A stretch of DNA of 64,000 bases. Origin: Mesostigma viride. Its lineage: Eukaryota > Streptophyta > Mesostigmatophyceae > Mesostigmatales > Mesostigmataceae. Below are positions 47,818 through 57,800 of the stretch, in pieces (position 1 is the stretch's first letter; each line of letters begins with the position of its first letter). The notes beneath the pieces are model-generated. The model did no database searches. It saw nothing but the letters and a program-made list of their open reading frames with translations, and was not told the origin of the DNA. Both the position numbers and the translations under genes were made by a program. The stretch covers positions 941,285-1,005,284 of the forward strand of contig RPFO01000079.1 in NCBI GenBank assembly GCA_009746045.1. Direction: 5' to 3'.

Positions 47818-48819
47818 CTACTTCTTTCCAGGCATGGTTGACAGGAAATGGGAAAGCATCTCATTGACCTCCTGGTCGTCAGAATGCATGGCCTTCATGT
47901 GGGCCTTCACCCTGTCCTCTACGCTCAGCTGCTTGACAGGTGCAGCTGCTGCTGCTGGAGACGTCTTGACAGGTGCAGCTGCTGCTGCTGGAGACGCATG
48001 GACAGGTGCTGCAGCAGTGGGCGTCCTGACACGAGGATTGGTAGCAACAATCTTGATGTCGGGCTTGGGAACAACAAGCTTGATGCTGGGCTTGGGAGAA
48101 GGGGTCTTGGTGGACGCCGGTGGCGTGACAGGCGTGGGCTCGTCGACCTTGACACGCTTTGCAGGAGGGCGAACCTCCTCCGAGTGCTCGACCTTCCACG
48201 GCATCTTGTCCGAAACATTTGCAGCAACGACAAGGGGAATAACGACAGGGGGAGTGTCATCTCCGACCACGTCGACCGATTCTTCTTTCTCCTCCTCCTG
48301 CTGCTGCTGCTTGTTGCCATACAGCTTCTCCATCTCGACGTGCGCGTTCCAGGATGCCCTGGCGTTCTTGGCGGTCACCTTCTGGTCCACCGTCAGGTAA
48401 GAGAACTGCGGACTAACCATGTTGGTGCCACGAAAGGAATTCAAGAAATACTGCATCTTATTGTCGTAATCGGTGCTGATCTTCTCGATGTGAATCCACA
48501 TCTTGGAGTCGTCGTGAAAGTGGGCGTGCACCATCATTTCACCCCCCTCCATCTTCACGTTATCGAATTTAATGATATCATCATCATCCACAAAGGAATC
48601 CTCATCTTCCTCGTCCTCATCCTCGCTAGAGGTGAGGGAATGAATCGTGATATCCTGGTTCGACGGCCCAGCGCCTGCATTCTTGCTACGAGGTGCGCCC
48701 TTCCCCTCGTGCTTGTCTACAATTGCCTGCAATTTGTCGCCCAGGGCGTAACATATTGCGTCGATGGGATACCTCTTAACCTGCTTAACATTTGCCCTTA
48801 ATATTTCGTTGATTTTCAT
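47818..48819 (-). CDS. Palindrome gene A, left copy: NLS-bearing acidic protein
   Basis: 333 residues from ATG 48819. Acidic stretch (SSEDEDEEDEDSFVDDDD, about 55-75), a beta-type domain in the middle (about 75-170), a Gln/Glu run, then PAKRVKVD at about 230, nearly the c-Myc nuclear signal. The C-terminal part has Ala-rich repeats of the type PVKTSPAAAAA. No enzyme motif. Probably nuclear. A nine-codon upstream ORF ends just before the extended frame. AATAAA lies in the 3' region. Confidence 0.65.
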   Translation of the reverse strand: MKINEILRANVKQVKRYPIDAICYALGDKLQAIVDKHEGKGAPRSKNAGAGPSNQDITIHSLTSSEDEDEEDEDSFVDDDDIIKFDNVKMEGGEMMVHAHFHDDSKMWIHIEKISTDYDNKMQYFLNSFRGTNMVSPQFSYLTVDQKVTAKNARASWNAHVEMEKLYGNKQQQQEEEKEESVDVVGDDTPPVVIPLVVAANVSDKMPWKVEHSEEVRPPAKRVKVDEPTPVTPPASTKTPSPKPSIKLVVPKPDIKIVATNPRVRTPTAAAPVHASPAAAAAPVKTSPAAAAAPVKQLSVEDRVKAHMKAMHSDDQEVNEMLSHFLSTMPGKK

Positions 48820-49380
48820 TCTCCCTATAACGTTCTTTATTGCTCCAGGGCTATGGTCGCCTGCTTGCTGCAATTAATTAATTACATCCATGCACGCCGC
48901 CATTTGTTTGATTTTCTGTCCATTTGCGCCAGGTGAGTCGACCCGGCCCTTACATTCGTGCCAAGTCCACTGTATATTGGGTGCACATATAGTGTACTGC
49001 GTTCGTACGGCGTCAGTACCTAATTTCCAAGTCGTACGGTGCAGTACCGGCGCGGCGTCGAATTCTCAGTTTCGGACTTGGACCAATTTGCCTAAGTCCC
49101 ACACACTAGGTAAAATGGGTCTCCCACGCTAGTGTACGGACCAAATCACTTGGCCAATTGTCAAACAAATTATATGGGCGTGTCAGGCTCATTGAGTAGA
49201 TGAATTAGGAATGTTCACATGCAAGAAAATGTTCATTGATGAATTAATTAAGTCACAAAATGTACTTAACATTGTATACGGTAAGTTTGCTACCATGGGA
49301 ATTCCATCTTTCCAAGGCCATGCCCTATCTGAAAATGGTAAAGGGCTATCTAATAAAGGCCTAGCAACATTAACAAGGGT

Positions 49381-50508
49381 CTAGAACACATAGACAACCT
49401 TGTCCTCGTCAATCTTCTCCTTCTTCACCATTGGCTCAGTGGCTGGAGGGGAGGTGGCAGCACGCTTGGGGCCAGGGTTCCCCCTCAGGAACTCCTGCTT
49501 GGGGACCTCCACTACATCGTCATCCTCCTCCTCCTTCTTGCCCTTGGCAGCCATCTTGGACTTGGTGTGCTTGACAGTCCTTGCAGGCTCCTCCTCCTTC
49601 TTGGGCTCCTCCTTGGAGTCTGCCTCGTTCTCGGCCTTGATCTCGTCCCTGACCTTCTGCCAGAAGTCAGCAGGATCCCATGGCTCTGTGGCCTCCAGCT
49701 CCTCCTCCCCCTCCTCCTCCTCAGAGCCCTCAGACTCCTCCTCCTCCTCCTCACCCTCAGAGACCTCCATCTCTGGCTTGGGGGTGATGAAGGGGTGGCC
49801 CTTGGGGTTCAGGATGGTGTCTTCTGCCTCCTCCTTCTCGAGCTGGGCCCTGCGCTGGCGGTACGCCTTCTTGAGGTCCTTGAGCTTCTTCGCCCTCTCC
49901 TGCTGCCTCAGCTCAATCTGGAGGGGAGCGTCGAAGTCCATCACGTTGGACTCGCGGGCGGTCTTGGGCCTGTCGAGGTTGGTGAAGGCGAAGTCCCAAT
50001 CGATGCACTTGACGCAGTGCTTCCTCTCCCAGTTGGCGTCTGGGACAATCTCCCAAGGGAAAGCCTCCTCGTTGCAGGTCGGGCAGTGGCACTCACGCTT
50101 GGTGTGAGTGATGGGAGTGACCTTTCCAGTCTGCAAAGTGGGGGCAGCACGTAAAAAAAAACAAAGGGGTGTGTGATGTTAGAATCCACAAGAGGAGTGC
50201 AAGGGGCAAATCAGAAGTGCAAAAAACAAAGGGAAAGCAATTTTTACCTCGATATCTCGCTCGCACGCCCTGCAAACATCGACGTGCTTAATGGTGTATC
50301 CTCCATCCTTGAAGCGGAAAACTACCCTTGGAAGCACCTCATTGCACTGGCGGCAAATAGCCGTCCTGTCTGCGTTAAAACGTGCGTTGGCCTTGACCCT
50401 GATAGAACTGATCTTATCAAACAAATCGTGCATTTGGTTTGTCATCTTGTCTACCTGCAGACCATTGCCTCCATGATCACGGGATGGGGTGCGCTTGGTG
50501 CGTGCCAT
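49381..50508 (-). CDS. Palindrome gene B, left copy: two-exon zinc-ribbon acidic protein
   Basis: Exon 1 50248-50508, intron 50131-50247 (GTAAAA...TTTGCAG, 117 bp), exon 2 49381-50130; joined 336 residues. Zinc ribbons come from both sides of the splice: CRQC ... CRAC in exon 1 and CPTC ... CVKC in exon 2, so splicing is needed to complete them. Exon 2 then holds a Lys/Arg helix, a Glu-rich stretch (EEEEEESEGSEEEE) and a C-terminal VKKEKID that fits a sumoylation motif. TATA box (TATAAAAGGG) at 50604-50613. Role unknown; likely chromatin or transcription. Confidence 0.75.
50131..50247 (-). other. Intron of gene B, left
   Basis: GTAAAAATTG at the donor, TTTGCAG at the acceptor, 117 bp, T-rich before the acceptor. 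Phase 0. Confidence 0.8.
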
Positions 50509-51088
50509 TGTTTTGCGCTTAGGGATGGTTGCTAAGGGGCTTGGTTGCTGTGAGAACTGTTGGTGGTTGGACTTGAGCTATGGCGTTGGAGGCCGGGGGC
50601 GAACCCTTTTATACCTTACTCCCGAGGATGCCTCACAGGATTTGCGAAAAACTTTGCGCAAAAAATCCTATCCGCCAGCTAGGTAACGGCAACGCGGCCT
50701 GTGCTGCACCACACGATCGGGCCGCGGGGCCGCGGATATCCACAAGAATCTTGTCAGAAGATACTTTTCTCGCGGACCGTCCACGCGGCCCCTGACAGAA
50801 ACCGCCAAAAACTGACGAAACCGCCAAAACGTGTGCCGGTCCACGCTGGACCGGTACCGTAACCGTCGGTCAGATACGGACCGTCCCGAGCCGTACTACG
50901 GGAAACCGCGGCGCCGCGCCGCCGCGTGTGCGGTTACACGCGAAACGGTCAGCCGCGGCCCGAAACCGTAAATCCCGGCAATTGACAAGATTTCTCGAAT
51001 TGCATAAGGGTCTATCCACTTCGCAACCAAGGGCACTCACCACTACGCACCTCCATAGCCACAACAACCAAGTCCTTCTCTCACAACG
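50509..51088. promoter_or_regulatory. Bidirectional promoter of genes B and C, left
   Basis: 580 bp between divergent genes. TATAAAAGGG at 50604-50613 for gene B; a GCATAAGG at about 51002 may serve gene C. CCGCCAAA occurs at 50802 and 50821; its reverse, TTTGGCGG, fits the E2F consensus WTTSSCSS. Mirrored on the right arm. Confidence 0.55.
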
Positions 51089-52252
51089 ATGCCTAGAGCA
51101 GGTTCCTCCGTGCACCCCCACGGCCCACGTCCTGGATTAGGAGGTAGAGCAACAGCTAGAATGTCTTCTGGAGGCCCATCCATGTCACGCGCTGGAACTC
51201 GCGATATACAGAACCGCCATGACGAACCAGACCCTGGTAATTGCTGTTTCCATGGACGCCTGTTGTTTGCAAGTGTTTTCAGCCTCAAAATCTCGCTCCT
51301 TCTATGATTTCCACGACTCACATTTTTTTGCATTTTTTTTACGTTGATTTTTTTTTTTGTATTTTTTGCAGAGGACACACCTGAGGCCAAACGGGCCAGG
51401 GAGATGCCCATGAAGCATAAGCCCACCCCTGACTACCTGGTGGAAAGATCATGGAAGGAGCGTTTCGAAACCATGGCCGCCAGCGTCAAAGAAGCCTCCG
51501 GCGTCAAACTTCCCATCTGCTGTTTCTGCCACGGGCCAAGCAAGACGAAGAAGTACGTCAGGCTCGTCCCGCTGTCTGGCCGCCTCGTGCACGAGTGCAA
51601 CGTCCTCCTCTGCCCCGAATGCGCCACCAACATGAAGCAGTTTCACCTCGCCAAGTCAGATGGCGCCAACACGCACATGAGATGCCCTCTGTGCATGTGT
51701 GACGTCGTCACCCACTCTGAGAAATTCTACGCTGTGGACCACGCTCTCAACGAGCTGATAGCAGCGATGGACTACGCACTCTGCGAGCACGGCTGTGGCG
51801 CCTACCTGCACGCTGACGAGACAAAGCTGCACTCTGCCACCTGCAACAGGAACCACTACGAGTGCGGCTTCTCAGTGGACCTGAAGAACGACGAGGGCAT
51901 GAGGGTCAGGACGGGGTGCGCGTTTGTGGGCAAGAAGGAGGAGATCACGGAGCACATGAAGACGTGCTTCTACTACCACGAAGCATCCTCCATCAAGAAG
52001 CTGAAGGACAAGGTCGAGCAAGTCGCATCCGTGAAGTCAGACATGGAGAAAAACAAGCCCCGTGTCAGGGAGCTCCTGAGGAGGCTCTTCGACTTCAACG
52101 CAGACGAGATGGACGCTGTGATGGAGCGTCTGGCGCAGAAGGAGATGGAGAGGGTGGGCCAGCTCCCACTAGCCCAGGCACTGACTGACGCACAGCCCCC
52201 AATAACAGATAGTGAGCTGGCAGCTGCAGTAGACCTCACCCAGTCAGACTAG
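51089..52252 (+). CDS. Palindrome gene C, left copy: two-exon RING/TRAF-like E3 ligase
   Basis: Exon 1 51089-51236, intron 51237-51371 (GTAATTG...TTTGCAG, 135 bp), exon 2 51372-52252; joined 342 residues. An N-terminal disordered part is followed by a RING-type finger (CCFCHGP ... CPECATN ... MRCPLCMCD) and a SIAH/TRAF-like zinc finger (CEHGCGAYL ... CNRNHYECGF ... GCAFVGKK ... MKTCFYYH). A coiled coil closes it (about 255-300) and the last residues AAVDLTQSD look like a SUMO-binding motif. Predicted ubiquitin ligase, possibly SUMO-directed. Confidence 0.75.
51237..51371 (+). other. Intron of gene C, left
   Basis: 135 bp, GT-AG, phase 1 (codon G|AG). Very T-rich before the acceptor. Confidence 0.8.
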
Positions 52253-52876
52253 GTGCAGATGCCAGCATAAGATATAGGTCAGTGTTAATGCTAGCACAGG
52301 GGGATGCCAGCATAAGATGTGGATGTTTATTATTTAATGACAGAAGATGTGAATGTTTGGGCCAGAATTTAAAAATTATCTAAGACCCACATTATATTTT
52401 AAGTAGCTTTCAGTAGAAACAGGCCACGTGGCAGCCAAAAAGCCCGAGGTAGCCGGACTAGCACGGGCGGATCGCGGAACGCGGAATCCCGTGGGCTCCC
52501 AGCAGGGGACGGGAGGTTCCCGTGGGAAAATCATTTTTAGTTTCCAGGGTTAACAATTACGGGCGCCCGTAATTGTTAACCCTGGAAACTAAAAATGATT
52601 TTCCCACGGGAACCTCCCGTCCCCTGCTGGGAGCCCACGGGATTCCGCGTTCCGCGATCCGCCCGTGCTAGTCCGGCTACCTCGGGCTTTTTGGCTGCCA
52701 CGTGGCCTGTTTCTACTGAAAGCTACTTAAAATATAATGTGGGTCTTAGATAATTTTTAAATTCTGGCCCAAACATTCACATCTTCTGTCATTAAATAAT
52801 AAACATCCACATCTTATGCTGGCATCCCCCTGTGCTAGCATTAACACTGACCTATATCTTATGCTGGCATCTGCAC

Positions 52877-54040
52877 CTAGTCTGACTGGGTGAGGTCTAC
52901 TGCAGCTGCCAGCTCACTATCTGTTATTGGGGGCTGTGCGTCAGTCAGTGCCTGGGCTAGTGGGAGCTGGCCCACCCTCTCCATCTCCTTCTGCGCCAGA
53001 CGCTCCATCACAGCGTCCATCTCGTCTGCGTTGAAGTCGAAGAGCCTCCTCAGGAGCTCCCTGACACGGGGCTTGTTTTTCTCCATGTCTGACTTCACGG
53101 ATGCGACTTGCTCGACCTTGTCCTTCAGCTTCTTGATGGAGGATGCTTCGTGGTAGTAGAAGCACGTCTTCATGTGCTCCGTGATCTCCTCCTTCTTGCC
53201 CACAAACGCGCACCCCGTCCTGACCCTCATGCCCTCGTCGTTCTTCAGGTCCACTGAGAAGCCGCACTCGTAGTGGTTCCTGTTGCAGGTGGCAGAGTGC
53301 AGCTTTGTCTCGTCAGCGTGCAGGTAGGCGCCACAGCCGTGCTCGCAGAGTGCGTAGTCCATCGCTGCTATCAGCTCGTTGAGAGCGTGGTCCACAGCGT
53401 AGAATTTCTCAGAGTGGGTGACGACGTCACACATGCACAGAGGGCATCTCATGTGCGTGTTGGCGCCATCTGACTTGGCGAGGTGAAACTGCTTCATGTT
53501 GGTGGCGCATTCGGGGCAGAGGAGGACGTTGCACTCGTGCACGAGGCGGCCAGACAGCGGGACGAGCCTGACGTACTTCTTCGTCTTGCTTGGCCCGTGG
53601 CAGAAACAGCAGATGGGAAGTTTGACGCCGGAGGCTTCTTTGACGCTGGCGGCCATGGTTTCGAAACGCTCCTTCCATGATCTTTCCACCAGGTAGTCAG
53701 GGGTGGGCTTATGCTTCATGGGCATCTCCCTGGCCCGTTTGGCCTCAGGTGTGTCCTCTGCAAAAAATACAAAAAAAAAAATCAACGTAAAAAAAATGCA
53801 AAAAAATGTGAGTCGTGGAAATCATAGAAGGAGCGAGATTTTGAGGCTGAAAACACTTGCAAACAACAGGCGTCCATGGAAACAGCAATTACCAGGGTCT
53901 GGTTCGTCATGGCGGTTCTGTATATCGCGAGTTCCAGCGCGTGACATGGATGGGCCTCCAGAAGACATTCTAGCTGTTGCTCTACCTCCTAATCCAGGAC
54001 GTGGGCCGTGGGGGTGCACGGAGGAACCTGCTCTAGGCAT
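52877..54040 (-). CDS. Palindrome gene C, right copy
   Basis: Mirror of 51089-52252: exon 1 53893-54040, intron 53758-53892, exon 2 52877-53757; 342 residues. No difference from the left copy was noticed. Its stop lies 312 bases from the palindrome centre. Confidence 0.75.
53758..53892 (-). other. Intron of gene C, right
   Basis: Mirror copy of 51237-51371. Confidence 0.8.
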
Positions 54041-54620
54041 CGTTGTGAGAGAAGGACTTGGTTGTTGTGGCTATGGAGGTGCGTAGTGGTGAGTGCCCTT
54101 GGTTGCGAAGTGGATAGACCCTTATGCAATTCGAGAAATCTTGTCAATTGCCGGGATTTACGGTTTCGGGCCGCGGCTGACCGTTTCGCGTGTAACCGCA
54201 CACGCGGCGGCGCGGCGCCGCGGTTTCCCGTAGTACGGCTCGGGACGGTCCGTATCTGACCGACGGTTACGGTACCGGTCCAGCGTGGACCGGCACACGT
54301 TTTGGCGGTTTCGTCAGTTTTTGGCGGTTTCTGTCAGGGGCCGCGTGGACGGTCCGCGAGAAAAGTATCTTCTGACAAGATTCTTGTGGATATCCGCGGC
54401 CCCGCGGCCCGATCGTGTGGTGCAGCACAGGCCGCGTTGCCGTTACCTAGCTGGCGGATAGGATTTTTTGCGCAAAGTTTTTCGCAAATCCTGTGAGGCA
54501 TCCTCGGGAGTAAGGTATAAAAGGGTTCGCCCCCGGCCTCCAACGCCATAGCTCAAGTCCAACCACCAACAGTTCTCACAGCAACCAAGCCCCTTAGCAA
54601 CCATCCCTAAGCGCAAAACA
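54041..54620. promoter_or_regulatory. Bidirectional promoter of genes B and C, right
   Basis: Mirror of 50509-51088, with E2F-like TTTGGCGG at 54301 and 54320 and TATA at 54516-54525. Confidence 0.55.
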
Positions 54621-55749
54621 ATGGCACGCACCAAGCGCACCCCATCCCGTGATCATGGAGGCAATGGTCTGCAGGTAGACAAGATGACAAACCAAATGCA
54701 CGATTTGTTTGATAAGATCAGTTCTATCAGGGTCAAGGCCAACGCACGTTTTAACGCAGACAGGACGGCTATTTGCCGCCAGTGCAATGAGGTGCTTCCA
54801 AGGGTAGTTTTCCGCTTCAAGGATGGAGGATACACCATTAAGCACGTCGATGTTTGCAGGGCGTGCGAGCGAGATATCGAGGTAAAAATTGCTTTCCCTT
54901 TGTTTTTTGCACTTCTGATTTGCCCCTTGCACTCCTCTTGTGGATTCTAACATCACACACCCCTTTGTTTTTTTTTACGTGCTGCCCCCCACTTTGCAGA
55001 CTGGAAAGGTCACTCCCATCACTCACACCAAGCGTGAGTGCCACTGCCCGACCTGCAACGAGGAGGCTTTCCCTTGGGAGATTGTCCCAGACGCCAACTG
55101 GGAGAGGAAGCACTGCGTCAAGTGCATCGATTGGGACTTCGCCTTCACCAACCTCGACAGGCCCAAGACCGCCCGCGAGTCCAACGTGATGGACTTCGAC
55201 GCTCCCCTCCAGATTGAGCTGAGGCAGCAGGAGAGGGCGAAGAAGCTCAAGGACCTCAAGAAGGCGTACCGCCAGCGCAGGGCCCAGCTCGAGAAGGAGG
55301 AGGCAGAAGACACCATCCTGAACCCCAAGGGCCACCCCTTCATCACCCCCAAGCCAGAGATGGAGGTCTCTGAGGGTGAGGAGGAGGAGGAGGAGTCTGA
55401 GGGCTCTGAGGAGGAGGAGGGGGAGGAGGAGCTGGAGGCCACAGAGCCATGGGATCCTGCTGACTTCTGGCAGAAGGTCAGGGACGAGATCAAGGCCGAG
55501 AACGAGGCAGACTCCAAGGAGGAGCCCAAGAAGGAGGAGGAGCCTGCAAGGACTGTCAAGCACACCAAGTCCAAGATGGCTGCCAAGGGCAAGAAGGAGG
55601 AGGAGGATGACGATGTAGTGGAGGTCCCCAAGCAGGAGTTCCTGAGGGGGAACCCTGGCCCCAAGCGTGCTGCCACCTCCCCTCCAGCCACTGAGCCAAT
55701 GGTGAAGAAGGAGAAGATTGACGAGGACAAGGTTGTCTATGTGTTCTAG
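54621..55749 (+). CDS. Palindrome gene B, right copy
   Basis: Exon 1 54621-54881, intron 54882-54999 (118 bp, one C longer than on the left), exon 2 55000-55749; 336 residues. TATA box at 54516-54525. Unspliced reading would stop within the intron. Confidence 0.75.
54882..54999 (+). other. Intron of gene B, right
   Basis: As on the left, 118 bp because of a six-C run (five on the left). Confidence 0.8.
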
Positions 55750-56310
55750 ACCCTTGTTAATGTTGCTAGGCCTTTATTAGATAGCCCTTTACCATTTTCA
55801 GATAGGGCATGGCCTTGGAAAGATGGAATTCCCATGGTAGCAAACTTACCGTATACAATGTTAAGTACATTTTGTGACTTAATTAATTCATCAATGAACA
55901 TTTTCTTGCATGTGAACATTCCTAATTCATCTACTCAATGAGCCTGACACGCCCATATAATTTGTTTGACAATTGGCCAAGTGATTTGGTCCGTACACTA
56001 GCGTGGGAGACCCATTTTACCTAGTGTGTGGGACTTAGGCAAATTGGTCCAAGTCCGAAACTGAGAATTCGACGCCGCGCCGGTACTGCACCGTACGACT
56101 TGGAAATTAGGTACTGACGCCGTACGAACGCAGTACACTATATGTGCACCCAATATACAGTGGACTTGGCACGAATGTAAGGGCCGGGTCGACTCACCTG
56201 GCGCAAATGGACAGAAAATCAAACAAATGGCGGCGTGCATGGATGTAATTAATTAATTGCAGCAAGCAGGCGACCATAGCCCTGGAGCAATAAAGAACGT
56301 TATAGGGAGA

Positions 56311-57312
56311 ATGAAAATCAACGAAATATTAAGGGCAAATGTTAAGCAGGTTAAGAGGTATCCCATCGACGCAATATGTTACGCCCTGGGCGACAAATTG
56401 CAGGCAATTGTAGACAAGCACGAGGGGAAGGGCGCACCTCGTAGCAAGAATGCAGGCGCTGGGCCGTCGAACCAGGATATCACGATTCATTCCCTCACCT
56501 CTAGCGAGGATGAGGACGAGGAAGATGAGGATTCCTTTGTGGATGATGATGATATCATTAAATTCGATAACGTGAAGATGGAGGGGGGTGAAATGATGGT
56601 GCACGCCCACTTTCACGACGACTCCAAGATGTGGATTCACATCGAGAAGATCAGCACCGATTACGACAATAAGATGCAGTATTTCTTGAATTCCTTTCGT
56701 GGCACCAACATGGTTAGTCCGCAGTTCTCTTACCTGACGGTGGACCAGAAGGTGACCGCCAAGAACGCCAGGGCATCCTGGAACGCGCACGTCGAGATGG
56801 AGAAGCTGTATGGCAACAAGCAGCAGCAGCAGGAGGAGGAGAAAGAAGAATCGGTCGACGTGGTCGGAGATGACACTCCCCCTGTCATTATTCCCCTTGT
56901 CGTTGCTGCAAATGTTTCGGACAAGATGCCGTGGAAGGTCGAGCACTCGGAGGAGGTTCGCCCTCCTGCAAAGCGTGTCAAGGTCGACGAGCCCACGCCT
57001 GTCACGCCACCGGCGTCCACCAAGACCCCTTCTCCCAAGCCCAGCATCAAGCTTGTTGTTCCCAAGCCCGACATCAAGATTGTTGCTACCAATCCTCGTG
57101 TCAGGACGCCCACTGCTGCAGCACCTGTCCATGCGTCTCCAGCAGCAGCAGCTGCACCTGTCAAGACGTCTCCAGCAGCAGCAGCTGCACCTGTCAAGCA
57201 GCTGAGCGTAGAGGACAGGGTGAAGGCCCACATGAAGGCCATGCATTCTGACGACCAGGAGGTCAATGAGATGCTTTCCCATTTCCTGTCAACCATGCCT
57301 GGAAAGAAGTAG
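56311..57312 (+). CDS. Palindrome gene A, right copy
   Basis: Mirror of 47818-48819, 333 residues, identical but for one Val to Ile change at the base 56887. AATAAA at about 57413. Upstream ORF ATG at 56227 (nine codons, ending at 56256). Confidence 0.65.
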   Translation: MKINEILRANVKQVKRYPIDAICYALGDKLQAIVDKHEGKGAPRSKNAGAGPSNQDITIHSLTSSEDEDEEDEDSFVDDDDIIKFDNVKMEGGEMMVHAHFHDDSKMWIHIEKISTDYDNKMQYFLNSFRGTNMVSPQFSYLTVDQKVTAKNARASWNAHVEMEKLYGNKQQQQEEEKEESVDVVGDDTPPVIIPLVVAANVSDKMPWKVEHSEEVRPPAKRVKVDEPTPVTPPASTKTPSPKPSIKLVVPKPDIKIVATNPRVRTPTAAAPVHASPAAAAAPVKTSPAAAAAPVKQLSVEDRVKAHMKAMHSDDQEVNEMLSHFLSTMPGKK

Positions 57313-57555
57313 ATTTGCCAGCACTGTAATGATATGGACGAGGGCCATTGAGCCAGCAATGTACTGTGACAACCAGCTGTAATGCTGTACTTTTATATTA
57401 ATCAATTAATGGAATAAAATTACCATGCATGCCCACGTGTAATGTGATTTTCCTGTGCTAGTATCTGTCACACCCTGAGGCTATCTCCAGGGTGTTTTCC
57501 TGTGGGGAATGTGCATGTCAGGTGGACCCCTTGGGGTCACCTTGGGTTTTTGTAG

Positions 57556-57800
57556 AGCGTGCATTGATCTGTGATCACACGATGCAGTGACTAGACTGCG
57601 ACCTGTCATCGTGCGGCCTCGGGCCGACGGTCTGCACCCAACGGTCACTGGCGGCGCCGCAGCCAGCGAGAGGAACGTTGATAAAGGGTGAACCTATTTT
57701 CTAATGAACCAAGCAATTCATTGCTCACAGCACACAGTGTTCTCAAGCATTATACTAAGTCGTTCATTCCATTTCCTAACTTGAATTTTATCTGCTACCA
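57556..57800. other. Palindrome/host-like junction and 5' region of the retroelement-like gene
   Basis: Begins AGCGTGCATTG right after the palindrome. No gene. No clear LTR end or primer-binding site was found by eye, though the stretch precedes the gag-like frame. Confidence 0.4.

Larger units (their letters stand above)
47575..52564 (+). repeat. Left arm of a 10-kb perfect-type palindrome
   Basis: The 4990 bases match the reverse complement of 52565-57555. The arms meet at GGGC|GCCC with no loop. Three genes lie in each arm. Intergenic 48820-49380 and 52253-52564 hold no coding frame. Two differences were seen between the arms: intron C-run of five here (50142 region) against six on the right, and C at 48243 against A at 56887. 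Left of 47575 the match stops abruptly. Confidence 0.9.
52565..57555 (-). repeat. Right arm of the palindrome
   Basis: Reverse-complement copy of the left arm, 4991 bases. It ends at GTAG (57555), where the flanking sequence changes to host-like retroelement DNA, whereas the left arm continues into viral unique sequence. Non-coding stretches: 52565-52876 and 55750-56310. Confidence 0.9.

Noticed and set aside
49400..50107. 235-residue Ser-rich frame opposite gene B exon 2
   Set aside because: Antisense of a Glu/Lys-rich exon; mirrored in the other arm.
52565..57555. Palindrome as a pure assembly artefact
   Set aside because: Arms differ at two or more bases and the right arm ends in unrelated sequence; still needs read-level proof.
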